64,000 nucleotides of DNA from Atkinsonella hypoxylon (taxonomy: Eukaryota > Ascomycota > Sordariomycetes > Hypocreales > Clavicipitaceae), in assembly GCA_000729835.1 (NCBI GenBank), contig JFHB01000021.1:62001-126000 (forward strand), written 5' to 3'. Numbering within the stretch: the first letter of the stretch is position 1; each line of letters opens with the position of its first letter. Made by a program: the position numbers and the translations under genes. The notes under the pieces are model-generated. The model did not search any database, was not told the origin of the DNA, and was given only the letters and a program-made list of their open reading frames with translations. Below, piece by piece: positions 1 to 11,511 of the stretch.

Positions 1-9
1 TCTGCGCTT

Positions 10-2956
10 TCATGTTGCCGAATGCTGCGTTGCCGAATGCTGCATTGCTCGGCTCCGATCCTGCATCAGTTCCACAATTCGCCGTAGCGTTCCAATTGAC
101 CCATCGTCGTGTAAGTCCGCGTAAGTCTTCACGGCCTCATCATCGGGCCATATCCAATCCAATTGGGAATTAGATAGCTCTTGCATGAGCGATTCCACTA
201 TACTATTTTTGAGTACTGGTTCAGCTACCAACCGGAATATACAGAGCGTCTCGGAAAAATCGGCATAGGGTGGTGGCTCCTCGAGCTCATTCAGTGCCGA
301 CACAATATCGACACTCCCCCATTCCTGAATTAACCAGCTCAACACTCGTCCCATCTCTTCATATTCGCCCAGATACCCCAGCGTCAACATGTAATCGTGA
401 GCTTGGTCACTTCGAACCGCGTCTCGGCGAGAATTCAACCGTTCTAGTGGCGGAACCTGATAGCCGCTCAGTTGCGTCTGTACTGCTTGCTCTCTATCCG
501 CCAAAGCCCAAAACATGCTTTTCAACCGACTGCGAGCCTCTCCCAGGGCTTCGACGATACTTGCCAAATTTGTCTGGCCGGGTCGAATGCCTGTCAAATC
601 ATGTTGATTGCGGACGTTATTGCACTGTGCTTCAGGAATTGCGCGACAGTACATTGCTTGTAAGAAGCCATACCCGACTTCGGCTCCACTTTCAGAATCG
701 AAAGCAGATAGCTTGTTCACCTCTCGACAAGCAGCTTTCCGTATACATTTGCTGAATTGGGAGAAAGACGACAGTTGCGGACCGTGGGATGCCTCAATGA
801 TGTCCGCGATGCGGGTCATTAACTTCAATTGCTCAGATAAAGAAATCCTCATTGCTCGGTGATGCTGCGAAAGATTTTTCAATATGATGCCCCAAATGAA
901 GCCCGTCCAGGGAGACTCGATATCTTTCAACCTCATTTCTGTGAGTCGAATGACACGCATGAGTTGGTTTTCCCCTTTTCGTCCTTCTACTCGTAAACAA
1001 GCTTGAACATAGGCTGCAAACAGGCTCAGGGAGACAGTCCTCAATACCTTTGGGTCTGGCTCGTCGGTCATTAGATTTTGGACAACTTTTTTCTTCTCAG
1101 AACTGTCGAGCAAATATTGATGAACGGTGTCTAACGATTCAGCATTCGCTACCAAAATTCGAAGGCATGAGCCTTTGGGTGCGACGCCAGCAAGCCTCAT
1201 ATCCTGATACAACTCGGAAATACTGGGTGGGCGAAGACGAGCTCGTTCAAATTCGCTTAAATTAGCTTCCTGCGGCGTAGAGAAGTTAAGAGCCTTATCA
1301 CCAAGTAAGACTCTGCTGTCTGGATCGACTTCCCTCAACACCAATTTCTCGAACATGGCCGCGTACTGGTCCAAACCTGGTTTCATCCCCGGTTCTGCGG
1401 GGTTTTTGAACCGCTGCCATGCTTCCTGGGTATTTCTCGTGGAACGAATGGATGCTTCCCACACTCCTATATGTCGGCCGTTGCTTAGCAGTCGCCGCTG
1501 CTGAATTGTCGGAGCTCCATCCGGAGTCATGCCTTGCAAAATGTCCACGGCGTCGTCCAGTTCATCTTTAGAGAAGCCGGCTTCTTGCATAAGCATTCCT
1601 GCGCTGACAGTTCGACTCCAGTTGTCTTCTGGATCACTAAGTTCATCCATGCCATGGCCTGGTTGTAAATAGGGCGGCCAACTCGGAACATGACGGGTTG
1701 AGCTATGTACTTCGGTGTAGTTCTTGGGTTGGCCTGAAAGGACATTTCGAATGGCCCGGAACCCACTGCGGCTGATGAGAAGAGGCTTTTTGAAGCCCGC
1801 TGATAAAGTGAGGAGAATTCTCTGTGCCTCCCAAAAGTAAGCATTCGGGACAGATCTCTGAACTCCTCGAAGGTGGGGTTGGGGTTGGAACATTCCAAGA
1901 CAACGATTGAAAATATCGCATTGCATCAAATATAGTCTCTTAGGCTCATCTGCAAAGATTGCCACGTGTTGGATATATTGCGATGCTATGTCTGCAAGTT
2001 TGACCATGAATCTGGGCTCGAGACGCAAGCACTGCACAACAAGAAGTCGCATAACCACATTGAAACTGCCTTGGTCAATTTTCGCGCCCTTAATCGACTT
2101 GCTTCTTAGAGACCAGTGGCTATCTAAAGACTTCATTTCCGACGTTGCTCGTCCGCTGTAATGAAAGTACAAGCGGCATGATTCTATCATTGCAAGAAGC
2201 GTTCCAGTATCGCGAATATTGAAAGAGGATCGGACGAGGAAGTTGAAAATGAACAACGGCGTTGAAGCAGGTTTCTCTAGGAATCGGCGGCATCGCTCGT
2301 CATCGTCGCATCCTCTTAATATATGTATCGAGTGATCTAGAACTTCTCGGTCCTGGATTGCCAAAGCAGGGTGTTTCAAAATTGTTTCTATCTCTTTTTT
2401 TGTAGGTAGTAATGGTAATAGTCCACTCGATTTTCCTAACTCGGATTCTTCTTGTCGTATGAGTTCTTGCAGTAGAACGATTGGTAGTCGTATGCTCCGA
2501 TATTCGGAAATTCTTCTTCTCCAGTACTGGGCAACTTCTCCTCGGCCTAAAGCTTTCTGCAACAGATCACTTGCTGCCATATGCTCTAGAGGTTGATTCA
2601 CAGAATTTCGGCCATAAGGATCATTATTTGCCACTTGGCTTTGGCGCCGCCGCAGCCGGATTAATGCGCCATCTTGTTGCGACTTGTACTTGTTCCCTAA
2701 ATTCAGCAGTCGGGGGCTATCTGTGGCCACGTCGTTTTCTGTCGACGGGCACGGCAAGGCAGCATCGGTTGCAGCTAAAGCATAACGGCGGTATGCATCA
2801 TCTAAACGCTTATTTAGGAACTGCATTAGTGCAACAAGATGTCAGCTTCATCGTAAAGTCGCCATAGAGAGATGTAGAACGTACCAGGCCAGCCCGTGCT
2901 GGCCAAAGCAAGACCGACCGCTTTCGGTCAAGCTGTCTCACAGCATTTTGCAGCAT
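10..2956 (-). CDS. Mitochondrial PPR-like protein (function unknown)
   Basis: I model two exons: 2956-2885 and 2820-10, giving 960 residues. The first in-frame ATG of the long exon (2826) lies inside a splice acceptor: the minus strand has donor GTACGT at 2884 and a CTAATGCAG acceptor ending at 2821, a 64-nt intron. Exon 1 joins in phase 0 and supplies MLQNAVRQLDRKRSVLLW, which is basic, lacks acidic residues apart from one Asp and looks like a mitochondrial presequence. The body is helical and carries PPR-like stretches such as LYQDMRLAGVAPKG near residue 570. Fungal PPR proteins usually act on mitochondrial mRNA stability or translation, but the target here cannot be read. The C-terminus ends in a duplicated QHSAT. 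The gene is confident; the PPR assignment is by resemblance only. Confidence 0.78.
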
Positions 2957-3314
2957 AACTCCTCATGTCTCCAATATGCGGGCATCATTATGTCGCGGTG
3001 GTCATACCTAAAACTACCCGAGCACGTCACTGAGGCACGTCTCAATGACTTCCCAGGTAAAAGTTGGAGAAATGTCAAGGATAGTGTTTATGCTTTGAGT
3101 GGAGTGTATGCAAAAAGCGGGGCTTTTGGAAACCGCTGCATCACCGAACATGACGGATACAATCGAGAGGGACTCGTGGGTTAGCTTTAACCTCTGTATT
3201 TAGTTTTATGCTATTTTTATAAAGGTTGGAGGAATCAAAGCAGATTCATTGACTCCCATTTGATGTGCATCATGTGCTGATCCCTGATGAGATTTGCTGC
3301 AAGCACTAGCGCAG
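2957..3314. other. Intergenic, PPR-like gene promoter / PFD3 3' end
   Basis: Two minus-strand genes lie head to tail here, so this holds the promoter of the PPR-like gene and the 3' end of the prefoldin gene. A short plus-strand ORF (2948-3184) has no recognisable sequence. Nothing else is seen. Confidence 0.5.
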
Positions 3315-4264
3315 CTACGAGCTTGCCGTGTCTTTTGACAGTTTCTTCTCATCCTCCTCACTGGTCTTCTCCTTCCTTTTCTGTACCACTTCCCAGTTGT
3401 ATACCCTTGCTGTCGCTACTTCCATTGTCTGAATCAAGATATCAGCTTCACCACCTTCAATGGCTGTAGCTCGTTTGAAAATACATACTGTGATTTGTTC
3501 TCTTATGAAATCAAGGTCCTCCTCGCAATTCATCACGCTCGTCTGGGCTGTGGAGAGCTTTGACGTGAGTAGGGCTTCGGCTTCGTCAATGGGATACGAC
3601 AGCATCACATTGGCCTTGAGCATCAAGGTCAGATATGATGGCTTCAATGATTTTGATTTGCTATTACACTCACACCGAGCCAGATATAAACTTCGTCAGT
3701 CGCAGGAACATTCGCCCTCATATACAAGGTGTCGTTGAGCTCGAAAGTTGTTTCTATTGGTTCTGTCTCGTCCTATGAGCATGTATTGTCAGTTCATTAA
3801 ATCCTCACATCCCTTGTTAAAGGTTTCCCTGCCTTTCTCAGTTTCAGAAATTTAACAGTGTCCAACGTTTTCTGAATTTCTGGTATCTTTTCTTTGAGTC
3901 CAATCATTCGCTTCTGCAGGTTCATTTCCATAAATTGATATTTTCTGTTGATCGTGTTATTGTTCGTTGCACTCGAGCCGTAATCGTCGAAACATCTCGA
4001 GCACCAAACTGCCCACTCTGCCGCCGGTTGAGGTGGACTCACGATATCATTTCTTGGAAGCTGCGCAGTGTGGGTTCGACATCTTGCCTTGTCGCAACGT
4101 AATCCTCAACCTTGTCGACGAAGGGGGCATAAGGAATGCCTCGTGGGTTCGTCGGGGCGTCTTCCTGGGTGCTGTTAAAAAGCTCGTTGTTAGCGAAACA
4201 ATAATTTTGGGCTCATGAAAGGGCAGCGTTGTTCAGATACTCACCTTTTCCCCGTGCTTGCCAT
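3315..4264 (-). CDS. PAC10: Prefoldin subunit 3 (Pac10/VBP1 family)
   Basis: Six exons: 4264-4245, 4171-4043, 3944-3833, 3772-3674, 3614-3489 and 3428-3315, giving 199 residues, the usual length of the family. Prefoldin is a cytosolic hexamer that hands nascent actin and tubulin to the CCT chaperonin; subunit 3 is one of its two alpha-type subunits. Family landmarks are visible in order: NPRGIPYAPFVDKVEDYV, KYQFMEMNLQKR, ETTFELNDTLY, EVYIWLGANVMLSYP, DEAEALLTSKL, NCEEDLDFIREQIT and ATARVYNWEVVQKRK. N- and C-terminal helices form the coiled coil, with the beta hairpins between. Intron 3 (3832-3773) needs a GC donor, AAG|GCAGGG, to join FLKLRK to DETEPIE; the other introns are GT-AG. All phases agree. 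Confidence 0.93.
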
Positions 4265-4925
4265 GTCTACAAGCCGTCTGTCCTAGAGTTAGGTCAGATT
4301 CAGAGCTCGGCGGAGGCTATTTGCGGCTGCCATTTCGTCAGTAATAAGCTGCTATCTCGTGGGGAAAGTCAAGGTGGGGTTATTGTTGCTTGCTGAGTGC
4401 GGTTCACCTTTTTGTACCTCTATTATACTGGCTACCCTACAGTTTTTCTTCCACCAGGCTACCTCTTTGAAAATGCGCTCTTCGCTTAGACATGACACGT
4501 GTGGGCCATTAAATAGTTACTGCTACTTCATTGAATTTGTATGTAGTGGAGAAGCGGCGAGACCTTGGCATACCGATTCATTGACATTATGTACTTAGGA
4601 TATGTGTTTTTTTTGCTGCTTCCATGATGGGTGGGGAAGGGGGGTGAACATTTTTGCTTAGATTCGAAACCGTCACAGAGCACACGCCATTCAGTGGCAG
4701 GACATAAAGCACGCCAAGAGATTGGCTCTATTTTTGGCAAGCATGTTGCCTCGTTATAGAAATGTTCAAATTCACGAACAACAGGATACACACCACTTAT
4801 GCACTCATCGCTCGCTAAGCGTAAGTTATTGATTGCTACACACAACGCCAATTCCGTCCGTATCCGCCAGTTACGCGGGACTGCGTCGTTCCTCCTCATC
4901 CATTTAGTTTGCGCGGTTAGAAACG
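4265..4925. other. Intergenic, PFD3 promoter / VanZ-like 3' end
   Basis: Between two minus-strand genes; it must contain the prefoldin promoter and the terminator of the VanZ-like gene. The 123-residue minus ORF at 4528-4899 shows no family features and no good splice partners, so I do not call it. Confidence 0.45.
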
Positions 4926-5597
4926 CTATTCTGCTCTCTTTTGAGTGTCACCGATATCGGCAGGGTCGATAGGGCCACCTGAAGCAGCTGTTTCTTCTTC
5001 ATCCCAATCATCAGCTGCATTTTCGTCCCAATTGTCTACTTCTTCCTCCAATGTGCGACCTCTAGAGGGACCTGCATCTGCTGTTGTAATACCAGTCTCC
5101 TGGCCAACTCCAAGCTCGACATCTTCGTTGTCATGTCCTGGGACAGCATTATAGGTTTTCCGTCGTCTCTTACGATCCAACATGCGTTTGTGATACCAGG
5201 AGCAAAGGCTCAGACCAGCAAGGCTTCCGACTACATTCGCCACGATGTCATACAGGTCGAACTCTCGGTCGTTGGGAAGGATACTCTGGACAAACTCGGA
5301 GCCGACACCAAGACACAAGGTGCAGGCGACTAATGTCATATTTAGGGTTCGGCGGCGGTTGGTGTCGACAATCCAGTAGAATACTATCGTGAGAGTGAAG
5401 AAGGTTACGACGTGGAGAGCCTTGTCATTGACATATTGTCCAAGCTGTAGTTTGGTGAGCCCGGCGTAACTGGTAATTAGGAGTAACAAGAAAAAAACAC
5501 CTGTGGGAAAAATACTGGTTAGCATGGGAGCTTTGGAGGAGACAGTTGTCTGTTGGCACGAGGAAGGTTTACCTGCGAATGGCAAGCGTATCCGCAT
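4926..5597 (-). CDS. VanZ-like integral membrane protein
   Basis: Two exons, 5597-5573 and 5500-4926, giving 199 residues. The 72-nt intron (GCAG|GTAAAC ... CCCACAG) is a multiple of three and has no stop, so the ORF reads through it; removal gives MRIRLPFAGVFFLLLL, a clean first membrane segment. Four hydrophobic segments follow (about residues 9-26, 36-53, 62-78 and 93-110), with VNDKALHVVTFF, SEFVQSILPNDREFDLYD and a basic KRKRRR-type run after the last. This matches the VanZ-like domain found in many fungal membrane proteins; bacterial VanZ gives teicoplanin resistance, but the fungal role is unknown. The last 80 residues are acidic and Trp/Asp/Glu-rich (VDNWDENAADDWDEE), probably cytosolic and disordered. 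Confidence 0.85.
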   Translation of the reverse strand: MRIRLPFAGKPSSCQQTTVSSKAPMLTSIFPTGVFFLLLLITSYAGLTKLQLGQYVNDKALHVVTFFTLTIVFYWIVDTNRRRTLNMTLVACTLCLGVGSEFVQSILPNDREFDLYDIVANVVGSLAGLSLCSWYHKRMLDRKRRRKTYNAVPGHDNEDVELGVGQETGITTADAGPSRGRTLEEEVDNWDENAADDWDEEETAASGGPIDPADIGDTQKRAE

Positions 5598-7005
5598 GGT
5601 GCCAGAAGGTACAGGGAGTATCTCTGGAGATGGTCAAGCTTATAGTTTCAACAGGGCCGATCGAAAAATCCCGCAGCGATGAAGCGCCAGGCAGGCTGGA
5701 ACTTGCGCAAGCTAAGATGATAAGATAGCCTTGGCAGTGAAGGCATGGGCAGCCTATCGAGATGAACTGAGACCGAATGGTCTGAGATGACAGACCGGCT
5801 TCGAGTGGGCTTCGTTGCTTCAATTATTTGTTCAAGAGTGGGACTAGAACGGTTAGGCGTGCGTTTGACGGGTGCTGCTCCCTTTCGTCGCAAGCGCCAG
5901 AGCTATTATTGGCACTAATATTACCTAACTAAGACCCTAGACACCCAAGGTACCAAGTACACAGGTAGGTAGACACCTTAGGGGGTAGGTACCTATGCTG
6001 GCACACTGGAGCTATGAGGTAGTTAGTACTGAAAACTTGTTGGTAGTCTACTGGTTGGGCCGGCCGTCTGTCTGGCGCGCCGATGACTGCATTGTATAGC
6101 AATGTCCAGGCGGCAATATTGCTGGTTCAGTCTTTGATAATCGTTGGATTTAAATGGTACAATACGACATTAGCATACTTTTTTTCATCTCAAAAAAAAA
6201 AGAAAGAAAGAGATATACACACACACACACACCCCACCCCACGGAAAAGATGACCAAGTCACGTGGTTACTCACATGACATATTTCGTCTACCATCCACC
6301 TCCACCTGGCGGCAAGGCCTCTGCAGCGGCCTAGCGGGCCACGGTTGCCACGGTTCACGCACCCACCCATGGGGCAGCAGGGAGAGTCGCTGGGGTTGAC
6401 TGGTATTACCCGCGAGATCGGCTGGTGGCAGATGCTGATGTGAAGCTCCAGGTTGCTGTTAGGTGCATCGACTGAACAGCAGAGCAACATTCGGACATTC
6501 GTATTGCTTGATACCAAGTATCAAACACGAACAAGGACAATGCATATTGTAAGCCAAAGACGGAGAGCACATGGGTACCTTAGCTTAGATACCTCCTACG
6601 TGCATACCTCCCCAATAAGGTACATGTATACATACATGTATTGACCTGTATGTAGTTGCCCGCAACCAGTTTCGCCGTGCGCCAGCCCGCTCTGGAGTCC
6701 GCTCTCCAGGCCCGGACATAGGAGGAAGTCCCGCTTTGGGAAAGTGTGCGGTACCACGTTCTCCCCAAATCCTCAACCTCACCTCTCGATCTGCCGATAA
6801 ATCGCACCGGTCGCGATCCATCAAAGCACCACCAACGCCATCTCGGTCGTCGCGATCTTCGGCCCTCCATCTACATAAATGCTTCTCTCTCGATCTATGC
6901 CGCTCTAACCGCCTCAATTGCCCTTCTTCCGGCCCTACGCGAGCGCATCCTGTCGCGCATGGCGACACTACGCGTGCTTGTCGCTTTCATCGCCACGGGG
7001 CCAAG
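5598..7005. promoter_or_regulatory. Divergent promoter region, VanZ-like / SPT7
   Basis: About 1.4 kb between two divergently transcribed genes. It holds GGTACC/AGGTAGGT motifs (5948-5996 and near 6574), an (AC)8 microsatellite at 6217-6232 and a CACGTG at about 6261. A frame open from 6736 joins SPT7 in frame, and an out-of-frame uORF (6959-7078) overlaps the SPT7 start. Confidence 0.55.
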
Positions 7006-7078
7006 ATGTCTATTTTCAACGGCCAGCCAGCTTGGCCACCTCCCGCCTTGCATCACACAAATAGTAGTCGGTCTTTAA
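6959..7078 (+). other. Overlapping upstream ORF of SPT7
   Basis: An ATG 47 nt upstream of the SPT7 ATG, in another frame, opens a 39-codon ORF that ends 73 nt inside the SPT7 coding region. If it lies in the mature 5' leader it would depress SPT7 translation. Transcript start sites are unknown. Confidence 0.4.
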
Positions 7079-10000
7079 ATCATCTCGATGATGGAACGGC
7101 GCGTACACAGACCCCCGTTGACAATACTGCTGGGCTGGTGCCTGAGGCACCTGTTGATATAGAAGAAGAGAATCGTCGCGCCCTCTTTGCCGACCTTTAT
7201 CGCAAGACCGAGGACAAGATTGCTTTGTTGTTTGCAGAGGATGGCTCGTATAATCATGACGCGATTGCAGCTCTTAAACGTCGTGCGCCGACACCGTCAC
7301 TCACGTTGCCCCCCACCACAGACCACGAACCTATCAGGGAGCCACCGCTGAAAAGGGCCAAGCGTGCCATTGACGAGGATGACTATGATGACGATGACGA
7401 AGACGACGAAGACGAGCAAGAGACTGCGAACGCCTCTTCTGGGCAGAAAATGCAGGCTCTCCCGGCCTCGGTGTCCACGAACCCCTTACTATCGCCATCC
7501 AAGTCTGGCAGCTCTCCAGTCCATTCTGTGAACTCGCCTGGAAGATTGGCCGACAGATCAAAACCAGGACAAGAAGATTCGCAGAATAAACCCAAGAGCC
7601 AAGACAGTGACGAAGATGCAATTAAAAAGCTCGAAGCAGCACGGCTGGCCACCGAGGAGGCGGCACGCCGAAGCTTTCATACGATCATATACACCCTAGA
7701 GAATGATCGCACGGCAATGCTCGAACAGCAGCGCTTGGAAGACTCTGAGAAGCAGCTACAAGCTGAGATGGACAACAATCACTCAAGCGGCCCCGGAGGT
7801 GCGCAAGCGACCAATCAAGGTTCGCTTAGCAGTGCCAACCTTGGGGCCTCGAGCCTCACGCTGAAGCATCTCATCGCCAGAATCGACATGAAACGTGACC
7901 AAGTCCGAGCATCCGATGCTGAGCTGAGAATGTTGATGAATGAAGTACGGAAAAACCGAAGCAAATGGGCCAGCGAAGAGAATGTCAATCAAGAAGAACT
8001 TTACGAGGCGCTGGAAAAGGTTTTGACGGAGCTGAAAGCACATACGGAATACTCAACCCCATTCCTGACTAGAGTCAATAAGCGAGAAGCCCCCAACTAT
8101 TACACATGTGAGTTTGCAAGGGACTTTGGCAACGCTATGCACTTCAAGTGACTCTTGGCTAACGCAGATGCTCAATTTCAGTCATTAAAAATCCTATGGA
8201 TCTTGGAACTATGACTAAGAAACTGAAATCCTTGACTTATAAATCAAAGACAGACTTCGTAACAGATCTTAACCTCATCTGGGACAACTGTTTAAAATAC
8301 AACCAGGACATGAACTCACCGCTTCGGCGAATGGCCAATGGTATGAGGAAGGAAGCCGAGAAATTGATCCCACTGATACCAGATCTGGTCGTTCGATCAC
8401 GCGCGGAAGTAGAAGCGGAGGAGGCACGGAAACAGAATGGTGGTGACGACGATGCGGGTGATGATTCTGATGACGAACCAATCATGTCATCCCGCGGCCG
8501 TAAAGCAACGACCAAAGGTACCAAATCACGGACTGCACCGCACGACCAGAAGGAGGACACTCCCATAGTCGACCAGAAGCCGGTTTTACAGTTGAACGGG
8601 TTGCTGGGAAAGGCTGGCCGAGAGGGCTCTGAGGTAGATGGAAGTGGACTGTCGACTCCGCCGGTAGCCGGTTCATTTACTCCATTAGGTGCCCAGCACG
8701 GGCACTCTGGAATGGCAAGCAACGCCGATGCCATGGACATCGATGGGCCAAGTATCAACGGAATGTCTCTTAACCAAGCTTTTGGTGAGGCTGCAGAACA
8801 AGTATACGAAGACGAAGAGTACAAGATATGGAAGCAAACGACGAAGAAAGATCGAGCCTTGGCCGCAAAGGAGCGCCATCTCTTGTTCAAAGACAATACC
8901 ATTAACACTGATGCTCCAGCACTTTTGAGAAGTCGTTCAGGCATGCGATGGTTTCTGAAGCATCAAAAGGAGGCCGAGGCAATGGGTATTTACACACACC
9001 CGACCTTAGGCGCTGCTGCTGGCTCAGGAAAGGAAAATGCTTCAACCAAGCAGCCGGAGACCCTTGCTGAGGGTATCGACGAGGAAACTGAACAAGTGAT
9101 GCCTGATTACTACAACCCGCTGTCCAACATACCTGACATCAAGCCTAAACTTCAGTGGATCGAGGATAGCGACGGCCAAGTCATTAATCAGCACGAGGAG
9201 TTTCTCAGACTAGTACCCAGTGGATCGTTTGTTGCACCGAAGAGTCGCTTGACCAAGAAGATGGACGACAATATCCGTCAAATTCAAGAAACCAGGAAGC
9301 TCATAACCAAGATATCTGTCGTCAAGCAGATGCAGGTTCAGTCGCAGGTTTATACCAACCAGTTTCCCAGGTCGCAGACGGAGAAATTCCATGAACAGGA
9401 CATTGAGCCGCATTTCATCTCGGATGACGGGCCAGTGATGGCTCCGCAAACTTGCCAAAACGCCCTCAAGCGCTCTGTTGCCAAGATCCTTTATCACACG
9501 GGATTCGAGGAACTGCAGCCGTCCGCGATCGATACCTTGACAGGTATCGCTGCCGATTATTTTCAGAAGCTGGTGAAGACATTCAATACCTACCGCGAGG
9601 CCGAGAAGACGGCCGTGCAAACTCCCCAGGGGCCAGTTATCAAGCCACGCTTCACTCCCGAGGAAGTGGTCTTGCACACTCTGGATGAGACTGGTCACGA
9701 TGTGGCATCGCTGGAGCAGTACGTGAAAGATGATGTTGACCGCCTAGGCACCAAACTAGGCATTCTGCACGAGCGCATGAAGCTGCACTTGACAGACCTT
9801 TTGCGGCCAGCCCTTTCTGCAGACGCTGGAGCTGACGGTGTCGGCGCTTTCAAGGACGGCAGTGACCAGTTCATGAGTGGTGATTTCGCCGATGACCTGG
9901 GCGAAGACTTCTTCGGTTTCCGCGCTCTCGGCCTCGACCGAGAAATGGGCCTCGACTCCTTCTCCGTACCCTTCCACCTCCTTCACAGCAGAGTTCGCAA

Positions 10001-10580
10001 CCAATACCAGATGCAGACCCAGACCGCCGGCTCCGAATCGACCGACTTGTTCCAAGCCCTCCCGCCCCCCAAGCCAGTCACCAAGGACAACATCCACGAC
10101 CAGATCGGGCTCGTCAAGAACTTCTTCCTCGCGAAGCTCCATGCGAACGGAGACCAGCCCCTGGTCGAAGACGAAGACCTCCCAGTCAAGCAGCGAAAGC
10201 CCCGCCCCCGACTTGGAGCAAGCGGCAAGATCATATCCGCCCAGAAGCGTCCGCCACGAGAGCAACTGGCACTGGCCAAGAAGAAGAAGAAAATGGAGCT
10301 CGCCGCCGCAGCCGCAGAAGCCAAGGCCAATGCATCGCCCGACAAAGGCAACGCAGCAGGAGCAGCATCGTCCACCACCACGCCCGCCAAGAAGAAATCC
10401 ATCACCGTCACCCCCGTGCCCGTGCCCGTGCCCGTGCCTGTGCCCGTTCCGAACCCAGCCCTGCTTGCGCTCAGCGCGACCATGGAACGCGCCGGCAGTG
10501 CGCAGAGCCAAGCTGGTACGAGCCAGACGGAAAAGGACGATACCATCACCATGATGAGCCCCGAGAGCATCGCTCCTTGA
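7006..10580 (+). CDS. SPT7: SAGA complex subunit Spt7 (bromodomain, histone fold)
   Basis: Two exons, 7006-8107 and 8182-10580, giving 1166 residues; the 74-nt intron (T|GTGAGT ... TTTCAG) joins NYYT to FIKNPMDL inside the bromodomain. Spt7 is a nuclear scaffold of the SAGA co-activator and pairs through its histone fold with Ada1/Taf10-type subunits. Visible parts: an acidic tract near residue 125 (DDYDDDDEDDEDE), the bromodomain at about 327-430 with the acetyl-lysine pocket sequence IWDNCLKYNQ, and a histone-fold region at about 792-865 (ALKRSVAKILYHTGFEELQ). The tail is Lys/Ala-rich and ends in a Val-Pro run. I chose the ATG giving MSIFNGQPAWPPP because it resembles fungal Spt7 N-termini; the frame is open further upstream to 6736. 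Confidence 0.93.
10412..10447 (+). repeat. Val-Pro coding hexanucleotide repeat
   Basis: Tandem CCCGTG units, one with a synonymous-looking change, encode a run of about six Val-Pro pairs in the C-terminal tail of Spt7. Units of 6 nt keep the frame whatever the copy number. Confidence 0.85.
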
Positions 10581-11511
10581 CCTTTTTATGTCCCCGTATT
10601 TGTGCAGCCTCTACCTATGTACATACTTAGATTATCCGCGGCTGACACGCCGACTTGCTCTCTACTTTCCCTTATCCGATCCATCTGGTCACCAGGGAAA
10701 CAAAAAATTATATTCCTTCTTTTTTTCTTGCTACTTTCCCGGGTGCATGGCGAAACATTGACTTGACTGACTTGACGTGGCTTTTGTATCCTTGTTCTTT
10801 CTTTCCTTGGCACTTAGTTCTTGTGAAGAATGGGTCTTGTGGTTCGTCTTTTAGAAAAGGCAAGGGGTCTTGGTGCTTTTTTGGCCCATTCCGGGAAAAT
10901 ATTTTGTAGGGTCATTCAAGGCGTGGGCATTGTGTACTTTTGTGCTATCAGTGTATTTCTCAATGTATCTCCATGTGCTGTTGACATGATAATTACGAAC
11001 ATGATCATCACGTTTCGCTGGCTGCGTCGCATGTAACCGCACGGCGCTCTGGTTCTCTTCAATGGTAGGTATACTAGGGCATTCAACATCCTTACACGAA
11101 GCGCACGCCGTCGAGGTTCGAGGATAATATGACGATGCAAATCATCTTGTCTATTTATTTAGATTACTCATGCAATGCCCTACTTGCTTGGAGCGTTGAG
11201 CGCCCTCGAGGTGTATTTCAGATACACAAGTTGATTCCAGCTGCCGCCGAAAACTTCCGACATCTGAACGGTTTCCAACATAACGTAACAAATGGAAAGA
11301 TGGAAACCAAATAGCTCCTAGAACAAAAGTCAATATACAATTGCGCCAGCCTGTAAAATGCAAGTTGTTGAATATTCGCCGTTTGTCCTGATCCATGTTA
11401 AATTTTCCCGTGCGAAGAGAAGAGCCTACACCCTACTCCGATTCCTTCTTTTTATGCCACCAGATATTCGTTTATGTTTCGGTATGGTTTGATGAGCATA
11501 TGCGCGCTCGT
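10581..11511. other. Convergent 3' region, SPT7 / SHMT
   Basis: SPT7 and the SHMT gene run toward each other here. Only 3' UTR and terminators are expected; the short ORFs on both strands show no family features. Confidence 0.5.

Noticed and set aside
3773..3808. GT donor at 3808 for prefoldin intron 3
   Set aside because: It would leave a 36-nt intron, too short for this genome's pattern, and insert eight residues not found in the family.
5147..5600. VanZ-like gene as a horizontally acquired bacterial resistance gene
   Set aside because: VanZ-like domains are widespread in fungi, the gene has a fungal intron and its base composition does not stand out.
9756..10511. 251-codon minus-strand ORF
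   Set aside because: It is antisense to the GC-rich 3' part of SPT7, is low in complexity (Gly/His/Cys runs) and has no family features.
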